Shown: positions 20,862 to 30,437, counted from the stretch's first letter. The stretch is DNA of 64,000 nucleotides from Chara braunii (GCA_003427395.1 BFEA01000820.1:75052-139051); one strand, 5' to 3'. Program-made: numbers and translations. Notes: generated by a model from the sequence alone, not told the origin.

Positions 20862-21784
20862 TGCAAGGAAGATGAGCAATAGCGGAGTCCAGCAATCAAA
20901 CAGCATCATACATATGAGTCCAGATAGTCTTGACCTCGAACCAACAGCAGAATTGCATCACGAGATATACCAAATAAGAACACACCAAGAGTTCATAATT
21001 GACAATGCTGAAATAGTCCCATCATCATCAACGAAGAACCAGAGTTGATATCCTATCTGGTGCTCGGCGCCTAGACTACATGTGGCAGATCCTATCTAGC
21101 CTATACTACGAAGCCAAAAGATGACATCAACAGCATTCCCGAAGTCCGAGCATATGGCGACCAATGTCGCACACTTCCAGCACCAGGTATATCTCGCACT
21201 ACACTCACAACCTCGTTCCCCAACTCACAGATGCCACTAGCACCCAAGGACCACCCTGCGCTTCACCCAGCTTACAGCAGCGCATCTCGGCTATGGCTGC
21301 GTGCTCCTTCCCTGCTCGCCCGTGAGAGCGTAGGCGCCAGCCAGCAAATAGCGCAGCAGCAGCGCTTGCGCAGCATGCAGCCAGCACCCCAATCCCGAAT
21401 GAGGAGGCAGGCCCTTCCCTATATCGAAGTGGCCTGCCTGCGTCCAGTCCCAGGAAGCTTCCAGTAGGCCCTGGCAGCCTGAGGCCTAGCACGACGAGAG
21501 CAGGCCCTGGGCCTGTAGTGGTTGCATGTGCCCAACTGCCTTCGGCCTTTGTTTGGCCCGGTACCCGTATCCAGCCCAGGGCCTGCTTCACATTCATTCA
21601 CACAGGTGGCCCAGGGCCTGGGTTCACTCAACCAACTGGCGCTGTGCAACTGCCTGAATTTCCCTGAGTTGCGTAGTGGCCAGAAAAAGGCACTGAGGGC
21701 CTCGTTGAGCCTGCCGTCACTTAGGGCGGCTGACGGGCTGCAAAAATGGGACCTTATGGGACTCGTAGAGGCAATGGCCTCGCA
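20862..21784 (-). repeat. Element 2 5' LTR
   Basis: 923 bp with TG (at 21,784, minus strand) and CA ends. It aligns with the element 5 LTRs but has only one copy of the 54-bp stretch that appears twice there. It abuts the right copy of the 300-bp direct repeat. Confidence 0.87.
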
Positions 21785-22085
21785 CTTTATTGCGGGGCCT
21801 AAACAATTTTACTAGTTTTTGAAACTTTTTTAATGCGTTCTGTATTATGTGAAGTACACAGCTGTAAATTTTCTGGGCATTTGGCTAAGCCAAAAAAAAA
21901 AAAAAAAATCGCCAAAGATGGCGGTGTCGAAAACGTGTTCGCTCACTCACTAATTTTAATTCTCTTTTCAGTTTTTCTTATTTTTATTATTAGTTTCAGG
22001 GTTGCCAGGCTGAACGTACGGAGGCCCCTAAGCTGACCCCCGAACGTTCGGGCGTTTGGGTCCCCATACAGGGCCCGAATTTGAA
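21785..22085 (+). repeat. 300-bp direct repeat, right copy
   Basis: Near-identical to 14,592-14,892. Here it continues smoothly into the rest of the nested hAT-like element, so this is the intact context and the left copy is the truncated one. Confidence 0.85.
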
Positions 22086-22651
22086 GGGGTTCAGACCTCG
22101 CAAAAAAATATTTTGGCACCTAAATATTACTATTTTTTTCTGAAGTTGTTTTGTGAGTTCTTTGTGATGCAAGGTATCTCCCTCGTAATTTTGAAGCCAT
22201 TCTGTTCAGCCAAAAAAAAATGAAAAATCCTCAAAGATGGTGGTGTCAAAACTTGCTTGCCCACTCACTAATTTGTTTTTTCTCTTTTCACTTTTTGTTT
22301 TTCCTTTATTTTGGGGCATGAAAAAAATTATAATCTTTTCAAACTTTATTTGTAGATTCTCTATTATGTAAGATACACATATATAAAATTTCATAGCATT
22401 TGTCACAGCCAAAACAAAATGAAAAATAGCCAAAGTTGGCAAAAACGTGCTCGCCCACTCAATAATTTCGTTCTCGTTTTATTTTTTCTAATTTTCATTA
22501 TTATTATTTATTTTTAGTATTTGATTTTTATTTCAAATTTGGTAAAGGGGGGGGTCCGCATTCGGCTGAACGGCCGGTGTCGAGACGGGGTGCCGAACGT
22601 TCGGGTGTTCGGGTTCGGGCGTTCGGCCCGTCCCGAACGCCGGCAACCTTG
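21997..22651. mobile_element. Inner hAT-like MITE with 8-bp target duplication
   Basis: 655 bp. Left terminus CAGGGTTGCCAGGCTGAACG; right terminus read inward CAAGGTTGCCGGCGTTCGGG. Flanking octamers attagttt and attaattt agree at 7 of 8 bases. The length of the duplication and the terminal sequence fit the hAT superfamily. The interior is A/T-rich with GC palindromes near both ends and no transposase, so it is non-autonomous. Confidence 0.75.
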
Positions 22652-23183
22652 ATTAATTTTATTTTCTATATTTTATTTTTATTTCAAATTTGGTAAGGAA
22701 TTTGGATGTAATGCCCAGGCACATGTTGTTTATTTTATTTTTCTTCATAACATATCTTTTTTTCAGATTTTTTCTAGGCTACAAGAGTGGCCCGGGGTCA
22801 CTTGCCCGGCCGGGTCAAAAAAATAAAATATATATTTTTTAAATTTTATTTTTTATTCTAAATTTGGTGAAGAATTTCGATGTGACCCTGAGGCAAAAGT
22901 TGTTCAGTTTATTTTTCTGCATAACATAGTTCTTTTCCGGAGTTTCTGGATTTTTTTTTTTTTTTTTGCTGGGACCTTCCTTGTTCCTTGCACAGGCTGG
23001 CCACCCGGGACCCGGGCGGCCCGGCTGGTAGCCCGGGATTTTTGTGAACTGTTTTTTTTATTTTTTATTTTTTTGGTCTGCATTTGGCCCGAACGGCCGA
23101 ACGCATCCCCAAGGGTTCCCGTACGTTCGGGCGTTCGGGTTCGGGCGTTCGGCTTGTCCCGAACGCCGGTTACCCTGTATATT

Positions 23184-24692
23184 TCCACCTTTCTGCTCAT
23201 CTTGACAGTCCTACATATTCTCGGCCCACTGAAACAGCGGCCGGCCTTCTGAATAGCCGCGCACTTTGGAACAATCATTGGAATTATCCTCATGCTGACA
23301 CATTGCCATATCTTTATTGCGCTCTTAAGGCCCATAAGTCCCCTCCTGCACTCCGTACTATTCTTGGGATTACTGCCCTCAACAATCTTTCTTCCTCCCA
23401 TATGGCCCAGCGGAATGACCTGCGCCCCTCCCAACGAGTCCAGCGTTTGCATCACCGACCGCCCCACAAGCCTGTTGCTAGTACAACTCCAACATCGGCT
23501 CACTTGAGTGCAGCACTTCAAGGCGTTATCCGTACTCTCCGCGAAAAAGATAATCACCTCTTTCAATGCGAAGGTATTCGACGATGTTGGATTGTCCAGA
23601 GCAGTGAGGAGGTCAAGCTTGACCTCAAAAAGAATAAAGCATCACTCTGAGGTCTGGCCTCTCATACGGTCGATTTCACTACCATGTATACTAATCTTTC
23701 TCATCAACGGATTCTTGACAATGTTGCTAAGGCCGTTGATGAGGGACATGCCTATGCTCTAGCACAGGCACGAAAGCGTACACGGACACGCCCATCCTGT
23801 GCTGCTCTTCGTATGGTGGTCCGTGGACCGCGCACAGGGGAATGGACGACCGACACAGGATCTGACAGTCTTTCTGTGTCTGACATTCTTCAACATCTTT
23901 GCTTTATTGTTGCTAATACATATCTATATACAGCAGATGGCGTTATTTGTCATCAAGATGTTGGTATCCCTATGGGTACAAACGCTGGTCCTGAGATTGC
24001 CAATCTTACACTCTATTGGGATGAGGCGCAGTATGTGGACAACCTGCAGCGTGTGGATCCCTCTGCAGCAAGGCGATATGCTTTTTCTTATCGCTTCATT
24101 GATGATGTCCTTACCTTTGGTTGTCTGCCACCATCGCCAGCTTGTTATGGTCTTGAATGGAAGGAGACGACCGCTGCTGATGATTCGTGCACTTTTTTAG
24201 GCGCGAAACTGCAGACACGAACAGATGGATCTCTCCGATTGAGTGTGTTTGATAAGACTGTTGCATGGGATTTTCCTGTCATACGATGCCCTAGTGCAAC
24301 GTCAAACATTCCATCTCATCAGCCTGCAGGTGTGTTCACTGGCCAGCTTATGCGGTTTGCGCAAATTTGTGACAATTGGCATGATTTCAGAATGGCAGCA
24401 ACTATGCTTGTCCGCCGTTTGCTTTCCCGTGGCCATAGTCCTTCGACATTGGCCCGAGGATGGACTTGTTACATTTGTGCTCGCCAGCGTCGGCAGCCTA
24501 TACATGTGACGAGACCTACACAATGGTTTCGTCGCATGCTTCGTTGGTCCATGCATCATCCTCTTCCACTTTCTCCTCCTCCCCTTTCTATCCCCTCTCC
24601 TTCCTCCCCTCCCCCTCGTCCTCCCCCTTCCTCTGCTCCATCTTCTCATCCTCCTCCCCCTCCTCCACCTCCTCCTCCTTCCCCTCCCTGCC

Positions 24693-24723
<31 letters not shown>

Positions 24724-25652
24724 TTCTTTTTCTTCCTCTTCTTCTTCTTCTTCTTCTACTTCTAGTACTTCCTCCTCTTCTTTGACTTCCTCCTCCTCTA
24801 GTTTGCCTTCCTCTTCCCCACGCCGACTTAGACTTGACCCTCCCTTATCTTCGTTGTCCATATTGGGACGTCGGCGGGCTTGGCGGGCTTGTTCATTCTC
24901 TCCTCCTCCCAGTCCCCCTCCTTCTCGACGTCGTATTGATGGTAATCTGCGGGGTTCTTTGTCTTACCGGCAGCTTGCCCTGCCACATCGACGGCGTTTG
25001 TCGTTTACGCGCCGACCCCAACAGATCAGATCTGGCTTTCCAGTGGTGACCGGTTCGGATCTGCGGGCAGAACTATCAAATATTTGTGGTTTGACAACCA
25101 TAAATGTCTGCCTACAGGCTTATCAGTGTCAATGTTATACTGCGTCCCAATTTGTTACGATTGCTTATCAGCTTGACGCTGTTGAAAATCAGTTGTTGTA
25201 TGATCATAATAGTCCACCTCCTGAAGGCAGTAACTATACTACCTCAGGAGGCTTTACTGTGAATGTCTTACAGTTAGCATTCCACGGCCGCCACCTTCTT
25301 ATGCATCATGCGACGCCAGGCGATGACCTCAATAACCATCCTCATATTGCTGCCTGTATTTTACACAGACCCGGGCATTATATGGCACTCATTCGTGCAG
25401 CTGCCCAATATACGTTGTCCCTTTTGTGCCCAAGGACGCTATCAGAACTGTATGATGCCGCACTGTGATGAACGTCCTGCTGTTTTTTTGACATGTGGAC
25501 AACATGTCCTCTGTCAGGACTGTTTTGATGGGATGGTTCGTGCTAACCGTCCTGCTGAATGCTGTGCTGGCGCAGTTCTCCTTGGGTATCCTTGTGAACA
25601 TCCACATCATCCTCACCGTCGCTGTCCTATCTGCCGAGGTGGGGACAGGTAA
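23184..25652 (+). pseudogene. Penelope-like RT fused to Josephin-like and RING-like domains
   Basis: Upstream part (to 23,650): LPYLYCALKAHKSPPALRTI resembles the conserved YGLPK.HK..PLRPI block before RT motif A. An in-frame TGA lies at 23,648. Then motif A DFTTMYTNL (Asp at 23,672), motif B GIPMGTNAGPEIANL (23,963), motif C RFIDDVL (Asp pair 24,101-24,106), FLGAKL, and a thumb with IPSHQPAGVFTGQLMRF. This set is Penelope-like rather than LTR or LINE. Next a Pro- then Ser-rich linker (about 24,550-24,830). Then a Josephin-like cysteine protease: ICGLTTINVCLQ (Cys 25,085), YTASQFVTIAYQLD, GGFTVNVLQLAF and PGHYMAL (His 25,376). After a frame change between 25,379 and 25,415 follows a RING-like module: CPFC (25,416), LTCGQHVLCQDC (25,494) and RCPICRG, ending at the TAA at 25,650. 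No GIY-YIG endonuclease is visible. One stop and one frameshift suggest a recently dead copy or sequencing errors. Confidence 0.78.
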
Positions 25653-25745
25653 AGAAAAAAAGAAAAAAAGAAAAAAAGAAAAAAAGAGGAAAAAAGAAAA
25701 AAAGAGAAAATAAGAAAATAAGAAAGAAAGAAAAATATATATATA
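25653..25745 (+). repeat. A-rich (AAAAG)n tail followed by (AT)n
   Basis: It begins three bases after the stop codon of the RT/RING frame, alternating poly-A and G and ending in atatatat. It could be the 3' tail of the retroelement copy or an independent microsatellite. Confidence 0.8.
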
Positions 25746-26322
25746 TGTTGATCTGTGGGATGTGTTATTTGCTTTGTGACAATTGGATTATCTTCCTTTC
25801 CCTGTCAGGTTTGGTTTTCTCCTCCTTTTCTTTACCTCTTTGCCTTTTGGCTGCATGCAAGTGTCCTTGTGACACATGGGGATGGGGGCAGCCAGCGCTC
25901 AACCTACATCCACGTGGCTGGCCTTGTACGTAAGAGGTGATGAACAGGTGGGGCTTACCTTCCTTCCTTCTTTTCCTTTCCTTGTTTTGCCTTTTTTCGC
26001 CTTTGCGCTCCGATTCTCAGTGTGACAATATATTTATATTTATATTTATTATTATTATTTTTACCGCAGGAGACCCAGGAGGGCACGACGGTTGGGGAGG
26101 CCGGTAGCCGGGACGGGCGCGGTCGTGACGGGGGGGGTGGTGGGCGGTCGGTGTCGGCGCGACTTTATGAACAGGCTCTTTTTTGGCTACCGTTTTTTCT
26201 TGCGCCGCGCCGGGGGAAGGTTGGGAAGTAGCATGTTCTAGCCGAAGATTCAACCAGGTAGTGTATGTTTCCATGTTCTAGCCGAAGATTCATTGGATGT
26301 TGCTCATCCTATCGATGGAAGT
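25746..26322. other. Non-coding, short duplication before assembly gap
   Basis: No gene seen. At 26,231-26,290 the phrase 'catgttctagccgaagattca' occurs twice within 45 bases; a related 'tttccatgttctagc' recurs at 37,825-38,010, so it belongs to a dispersed repeat. Poly-purine/GC segment 26,065-26,160. Confidence 0.5.
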
Positions 26323-27308
26323 NNNNNNNNNNNNNNNNNNNNNNNNNNNNNNNNNNNNNNNNNNNNNNNNNNNNNNNNNNNNNNNNNNNNNNNNNNNNNN
26401 NNNNNNNNNNNNNNNNNNNNNNNNNNNNNNNNNNNNNNNNNNNNNNNNNNNNNNNNNNNNNNNNNNNNNNNNNNNNNNNNNNNNNNNNNNNNNNNNNNNN
26501 NNNNNNNNNNNNNNNNNNNNNNNNNNNNNNNNNNNNNNNNNNNNNNNNNNNNNNNNNNNNNNNNNNNNNNNNNNNNNNNNNNNNNNNNNNNNNNNNNNNN
26601 NNNNNNNNNNNNNNNNNNNNNNNNNNNNNNNNNNNNNNNNNNNNNNNNNNNNNNNNNNNNNNNNNNNNNNNNNNNNNNNNNNNNNNNNNNNNNNNNNNNN
26701 NNNNNNNNNNNNNNNNNNNNNNNNNNNNNNNNNNNNNNNNNNNNNNNNNNNNNNNNNNNNNNNNNNNNNNNNNNNNNNNNNNNNNNNNNNNNNNNNNNNN
26801 NNNNNNNNNNNNNNNNNNNNNNNNNNNNNNNNNNNNNNNNNNNNNNNNNNNNNNNNNNNNNNNNNNNNNNNNNNNNNNNNNNNNNNNNNNNNNNNNNNNN
26901 NNNNNNNNNNNNNNNNNNNNNNNNNNNNNNNNNNNNNNNNNNNNNNNNNNNNNNNNNNNNNNNNNNNNNNNNNNNNNNNNNNNNNNNNNNNNNNNNNNNN
27001 NNNNNNNNNNNNNNNNNNNNNNNNNNNNNNNNNNNNNNNNNNNNNNNNNNNNNNNNNNNNNNNNNNNNNNNNNNNNNNNNNNNNNNNNNNNNNNNNNNNN
27101 NNNNNNNNNNNNNNNNNNNNNNNNNNNNNNNNNNNNNNNNNNNNNNNNNNNNNNNNNNNNNNNNNNNNNNNNNNNNNNNNNNNNNNNNNNNNNNNNNNNN
27201 NNNNNNNNNNNNNNNNNNNNNNNNNNNNNNNNNNNNNNNNNNNNNNNNNNNNNNNNNNNNNNNNNNNNNNNNNNNNNNNNNNNNNNNNNNNNNNNNNNNN
27301 NNNNNNNN
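26323..27308. other. Assembly gap (986 N)
   Basis: Continuous N. Frames crossing it were ignored. The right edge is a pure (AG)n run, which is probably why assembly stopped. Confidence 1.
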
Positions 27309-27375
<67 letters not shown>

Positions 27376-27419
27376 AGACGACAAGCACCGATGCCCGCCA
27401 AGCACAACATGGGAAGCAA

Positions 27420-27450
<31 letters not shown>
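27309..27450 (+). repeat. (AG)n arrays flanking the gap
   Basis: AG repeat 27,309-27,374 and a shorter one 27,423-27,450, separated by about 48 unique bases. Confidence 0.95.
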
Positions 27451-27454
<4 letters not shown>

Positions 27455-28729
27455 GAAAGAAAAATGAGACGCCATCAGCGAGTGTTGCTATGCCGTGGCG
27501 GGGGCCACTTGTTTATTATTATTATTTTTAATTGTTTTTCACACACCAACCGCCACCCCCCTGATCGTTTTTTTAGTTTTTCTTTTCTCTAGGGGGTAGT
27601 GTCGGGGTTCCGGAACCCCAATCCACAACCCCAACCCCCGACCCCCTCCCGCTATGGCTGCTATGAGCTCGCGAAAATCGCCGCGGTCGTGGTCATGACT
27701 GCGAGGTCGTGACCATGAGTGCAGGCCGCAGTCGTGACTGCGGCGACCACGGCCGAGGGGGATTCATAGTACACAGCCCCGGGTCCGTCCCCTCCTACTC
27801 CGTGCATAGCCTGGGGTCTGGTGGAGTGGTGGCTGGAAGACGTCGCACGTGCCCTCCGAGAATGCTATCCGCCACCTGGATTGGAGGACCTCTACCCTCA
27901 TGCTCACCCCTGCCGGCAAATCCCAGGCCTCACTATCGTCTGCCCTCCTCGATCGTCGGGCTGCCTGGCAGTAGTGCTCGCCACCTCAAGCTGTGTGGGC
28001 GACCACAATGCAAGAGGAACGTGAGCTCGTGGTCCTGTAAAGATCGGGGACTCCTCCGTGTCACCCCGTCCACCTCCAACACCGTGGGGACTGCCAGGCC
28101 TGATTGCCAATACAGATGGACGGCGAAGACTCTGGGTGCTTCGACAGAAAACCGGGACTAGGGATATGCATCCACTGATCCTTGTGCCGACCTCGTCTGC
28201 GGGCGATGTCCAAAGGGTCGATCCCTAAAGTTTCTCGCTCGAAAACCGACACACGAGGGTCGACATGCCCCCCCTTTCCCCCCCCCCCCTCCCCCCCGGT
28301 TTCTCGCGCTCTGACCACTCCCTTTGCATTGCCCGCCAGTGCAGGGTGAGCAGGTCGAACGGCCGCGGCTCCCTGTGTGTGCGGCTCCTCCTCACGTATG
28401 GTGTTGTGGCTAGCAAAGACGTGACATTGACATGTGGCAGCGACCGAGCGAGTGGCAACGCAATTGGGTGGGATTTTTTGGTGTGTGCTGCTGCGTACTA
28501 CGTGCATAGTGCGCGTGTAGTACGCACGTTGTGCGTGCATGAGTGCAACATGTACTAGGACTGCCATGCCCGATTCTTGAATGATTTGTGGTCGGGTCGG
28601 GGGCGGGGTTGGGGACGAGGTTTCAGCAGGGGGGAGGGGCCTGCATTTCCTTGGAAGGGGGCTTAGGCTGGTGCCTCTTTTTTTTTTTTTGGCTTGCACA
28701 CGACGACGGATTGACAACGACAGCAGCTG
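27451..28729. other. GC-rich, palindrome-containing stretch, no gene supported
   Basis: It has inverted words such as 'ggtcgtggtcatgactgcgaggtcgtgacc' split by short spacers near 27,680-27,745, and 'gtacgcacgttgtgcgtgc' near 28,515-28,545, resembling 3,540-4,320. Frames exist on both strands (one of about 300 codons on the minus strand) but show no domain, and overlap the BED and nad5 fragments on the other strand. Confidence 0.5.
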
Positions 28730-28995
28730 ATGAAGAATTGGGTGTTCATGATGCTGAGGGCATTTAAGTACACGTTGCGAGACTCTGGTTGGGTTGGGGA
28801 GGAGCAGGCGGTATGGGAGAGGAAGTGGACGGTCTGGAAGTATGTTCGCGTCGACCAGGTGCTCGCGAACAAGTGGCACGGTGCACGGTTGCTGCACTGT
28901 ATCTTCTGCCAGAAGTTGTGGCATGGCACACAGTACCACATCATTCAGCACTTCATGCAAGCAAACTGCTCATGCAAGCAAACTGCTGTCCGCGG
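28730..28995 (+). pseudogene. BED-type zinc-finger fragment
   Basis: The frame contains [19 protein letters not shown] then [19 protein letters not shown]: Cys-x2-Cys (28,898) and His-x3-His with the aromatic context and length of a BED finger, the DNA-binding domain found at the N-terminus of hAT transposases and their domesticated relatives. A 17-bp duplication (catgcaagcaaactgct) follows the finger, and the frame then meets mitochondrial nad5-like sequence in a different frame. No transposase core is attached, so this is a fragment. Confidence 0.55.
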
Positions 28996-28998
28996 ACA

Positions 28999-29097
28999 CA
29001 CTCTTTATTGGAGCTGTAGGAAAATCTGCACAAATAGGACTCCATACTTGGTTACCAGATGCTATGGAGGGCCCTACCCCAGTATCAGCTTCGATTC
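28999..29097 (+). pseudogene. nad5: nad5 fragment, upstream half (mitochondrial origin)
   Basis: It encodes [36 protein letters not shown], the highly conserved core helix region of NADH dehydrogenase subunit 5 of complex I. Mitochondrial nad5 continues with an ...AATMVTAG segment, which is found 3.9 kb away at 33,016. It is therefore a nuclear insertion of mitochondrial DNA later split by retrotransposon sequence. It cannot be functional. Confidence 0.88.
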
Positions 29098-29300
29098 ATG
29101 CAACTCTTATGGGCCTGGCTAATTTCGAAGTACACATTCATCATATAGTACAATGTCGTCCAATGGCAGAAAGAAATGAATGAACTTGAGAGGAGAGAGA
29201 GGGTAAGAAGAACAAGAAAGAAAGAAGAAGAAGATGATGCACACCAACATAGACAAATGATAGTGCTCTTCTTCTTCGCCGAACGCTTTCCTCCTTTCAG
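29098..29300 (-). repeat. LTR-family fragment at the nad5 breakpoint
   Basis: 'cttatgggcctggctaatttcg' onward matches the left end of LTR copy A (31,727-31,990), including 'agacaaatgatagtgctcttcttcttcgcc'. Similarity fades after about 29,290. The GAA-rich stretch gives Phe/Ser-rich ORFs on the minus strand that are not genes. Confidence 0.75.
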
Positions 29301-29738
29301 CAAAAGAAACCAACTGAAAGTGCAGAGAAGAAGATAGAACTCCTTGCCGGAGCGACAAATATTTGGACTAGAGCAACCCACAAAATATCAAAGAAATACT
29401 ATATATATTCAGAAGAGTTCTGATTCCGCGTTCAAGTCCGATCAGACGAAGTACAAGATCTCGTTGAGCCAAATCCAACTGGCACCGTCAAAGTACAGCA
29501 AACCAGACTACAAGTAACATCATACAAGAATGGAGAATTGAGTGGTGTATAAGGTGCAGGTCAAGCATTGGATTGTGCGCCATCAATCTGACAAAGCATC
29601 TCAGCCGAGATCCCCTCGACAACGAGGGCTCTAATGAAAAAAGGAAGATTCTAACTAAGATATAAATAAAGATACATATAGTGCCGGAAAAGTTAAAATA
29701 AGGCCTCAACCATACATTTCGCTCTTCGTTTCTAGTGT
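29301..29738. other. AT-rich spacer, possibly organelle-derived
   Basis: No gene seen. 'ccgagatcccctcgacaacgagggctc' near 29,600 resembles 34,745-34,775. The base composition is similar to the tRNA segment that follows. Confidence 0.4.
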
Positions 29739-29822
29739 ACAGCTAGCGGGCCTCGAACCCACAAGGCGCGAAGCGACGCCAAATCCTCAGTGTGATGCGT
29801 AAACCAATTTCGCCATAGCCGT
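29739..29822 (-). tRNA. tRNA-Leu (anticodon GAG), organelle-type
   Basis: On the minus strand: acceptor ACGGCTA pairs with TAGCTGT; D-arm GCG...CGC with loop AAATTGGTTTA; anticodon loop CTGAGGA giving GAG; a long variable arm as expected for tRNA-Leu; T-arm GTGGG-TTCGAGG-CCCGC. One C-T mismatch in the anticodon stem. Its neighbours are mitochondrial-type tRNA remnants, so a mitochondrial source is likely. Confidence 0.68.
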
Positions 29823-29897
29823 TTCTTTCTAGAATATGTATACAAGTTAGTTGCATGAAAGGAGTATAAGCATGTCTACCCCACTTTGTAGCCTTAT

Positions 29898-29969
29898 GGG
29901 TATAGAAGGATTTGAACATGCGACCATTACGTTAAAAGCCCAATGCTCTACCAACGAAAGTATACACCC
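29898..29969 (-). tRNA. trnK: tRNA-Lys (UUU), mitochondrial-type, D-arm damaged
   Basis: GGGTGTATA...TTGGTAGAGC, anticodon loop CTTTTAA (UUU), TGGTCGCATGTTCAAATCC and closing TATACCC. Plant mitochondrial tRNA-Lys has the same acceptor and anticodon region, but the D-arm start (normally GCTCAG) reads CTTTCG, so it is probably a pseudogene. Confidence 0.75.
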
Positions 29970-29979
29970 AAAATCCAAA

Positions 29980-30052
29980 TAGGCTTAGTAGGATTTGAAC
30001 CTACAATATCACTGTTATGAGTGGTGCGTTTGAACCAAGGCACACTCCCTGC
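29980..30052 (-). tRNA. tRNA with CAU anticodon (Met/Ile), 5' end degraded
   Basis: The 3' two-thirds, TTGGTTCAAACGCACC, anticodon loop CTCATAA, GTGATATTGTAGGTTCAAATCC and TACTAAGCCTA, follow the plant mitochondrial CAU tRNA. The 5' acceptor strand does not pair with the 3' strand, so this is a remnant. Confidence 0.7.
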
Positions 30053-30367
30053 TTTTGAGGACTGTGATTTAAATCTAGAGTACGTTGCGTACGTTGATAC
30101 GACCTGTGGAATTTCGTCCAGCAGACGCCTTTTTGAAACTAAAAGTCAATTGTTTGAGTGGTTTTCCTTTCCAGCAACTGTTTTTCATACAGCTTCGCTC
30201 CCGAATCGTTTTTTTGCTTTTGATTCTCTACCATGGCGAATTAATTGATTCATTGTGGCCATATGTTTTTTTTTTTTTGGTTAATTAAATTAATGCAATT
30301 GACAGGCTTCGGTAGAGTGACCCACCTGAGCTGACCCTTTGATATGATAGATATCATATCATATATA
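30053..30367. other. Spacer, no gene seen
   Basis: AT-rich; a 75-codon plus-strand frame has no recognisable homology. Poly-T and short palindromes (gatatgatagatatcatatcatat) near 30,341-30,365. Confidence 0.4.
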
Positions 30368-30437
30368 TACCTTCGGGATTTGAACCCGTGTCTTCGCCAT
30401 GAAAAAGCGATGTCCTATACCTCTAGACGAAAGGGAC
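30368..30437 (-). tRNA. trnE: tRNA-Glu (UUC), mitochondrial-type remnant
   Basis: GTCCCTTTCGTCTAGAGG, GGACATCGCTTTTTCATGGC (anticodon UUC) and GAAGACACGGGTTCAAATCC. This is the plant mitochondrial tRNA-Glu pattern. The 3' acceptor strand (expected AAGGGAT) has a one-base loss and a substitution, so it is decayed. Confidence 0.75.

Larger units (their letters stand above)
14893..21784 (-). mobile_element. Ty3/gypsy retrotransposon, element 2 (3' truncated)
   Basis: On the minus strand: LTR 21,784-20,862, PBS, leader, gag 19,590-17,632, pol 17,523-15,046, then an abrupt switch into an LTR fragment (15,045-about 14,893). The integrase catalytic core, integrase C-terminus and most of the 3' LTR are missing. 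Sequence and domain order match element 5 closely, so the two are one family. Five single Ns sit inside pol (15,466; 15,509; 15,664; 16,111; 16,482). Confidence 0.88.
14296..23177. mobile_element. Outer hAT-like non-autonomous element with nested insertions
   Basis: The left end is CAGGGTCACCAGCCCG and the right end, read inward, is CAGGGTAACCGGCG. CAGGG termini are typical of hAT elements. Flanking octamers are tatatata and tatatttc, an imperfect 8-bp target duplication. The element's own DNA is 14,296-14,801 plus 21,785-21,996 and 22,652-23,177; the rest is a nested family member and gypsy element 2. Its interior is AT-rich, with palindromic 'cgttcgggcgttcgg' words, poly-A, and no transposase frame. 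Confidence 0.6.

Noticed and set aside
22904-23566. Minus-strand ORF of 220 codons
   Set aside because: Antisense shadow of the upstream part of the Penelope-like frame and hAT-like end; no domain.
24646-24861. Minus-strand Glu-rich ORF
   Set aside because: Antisense of the Pro/Ser-rich linker of the RT fusion.
26265-27592. Long ORFs (about 370-430 codons) across 26.3-27.6 kb
   Set aside because: They consist of N plus (AG)n translations and contain no real coding evidence.
28061-28960. Minus-strand ORF of 299 codons
   Set aside because: No domain; it is antisense to the BED-finger fragment and crosses homopolymer C and T tracts. The plus-strand features explain the region better.
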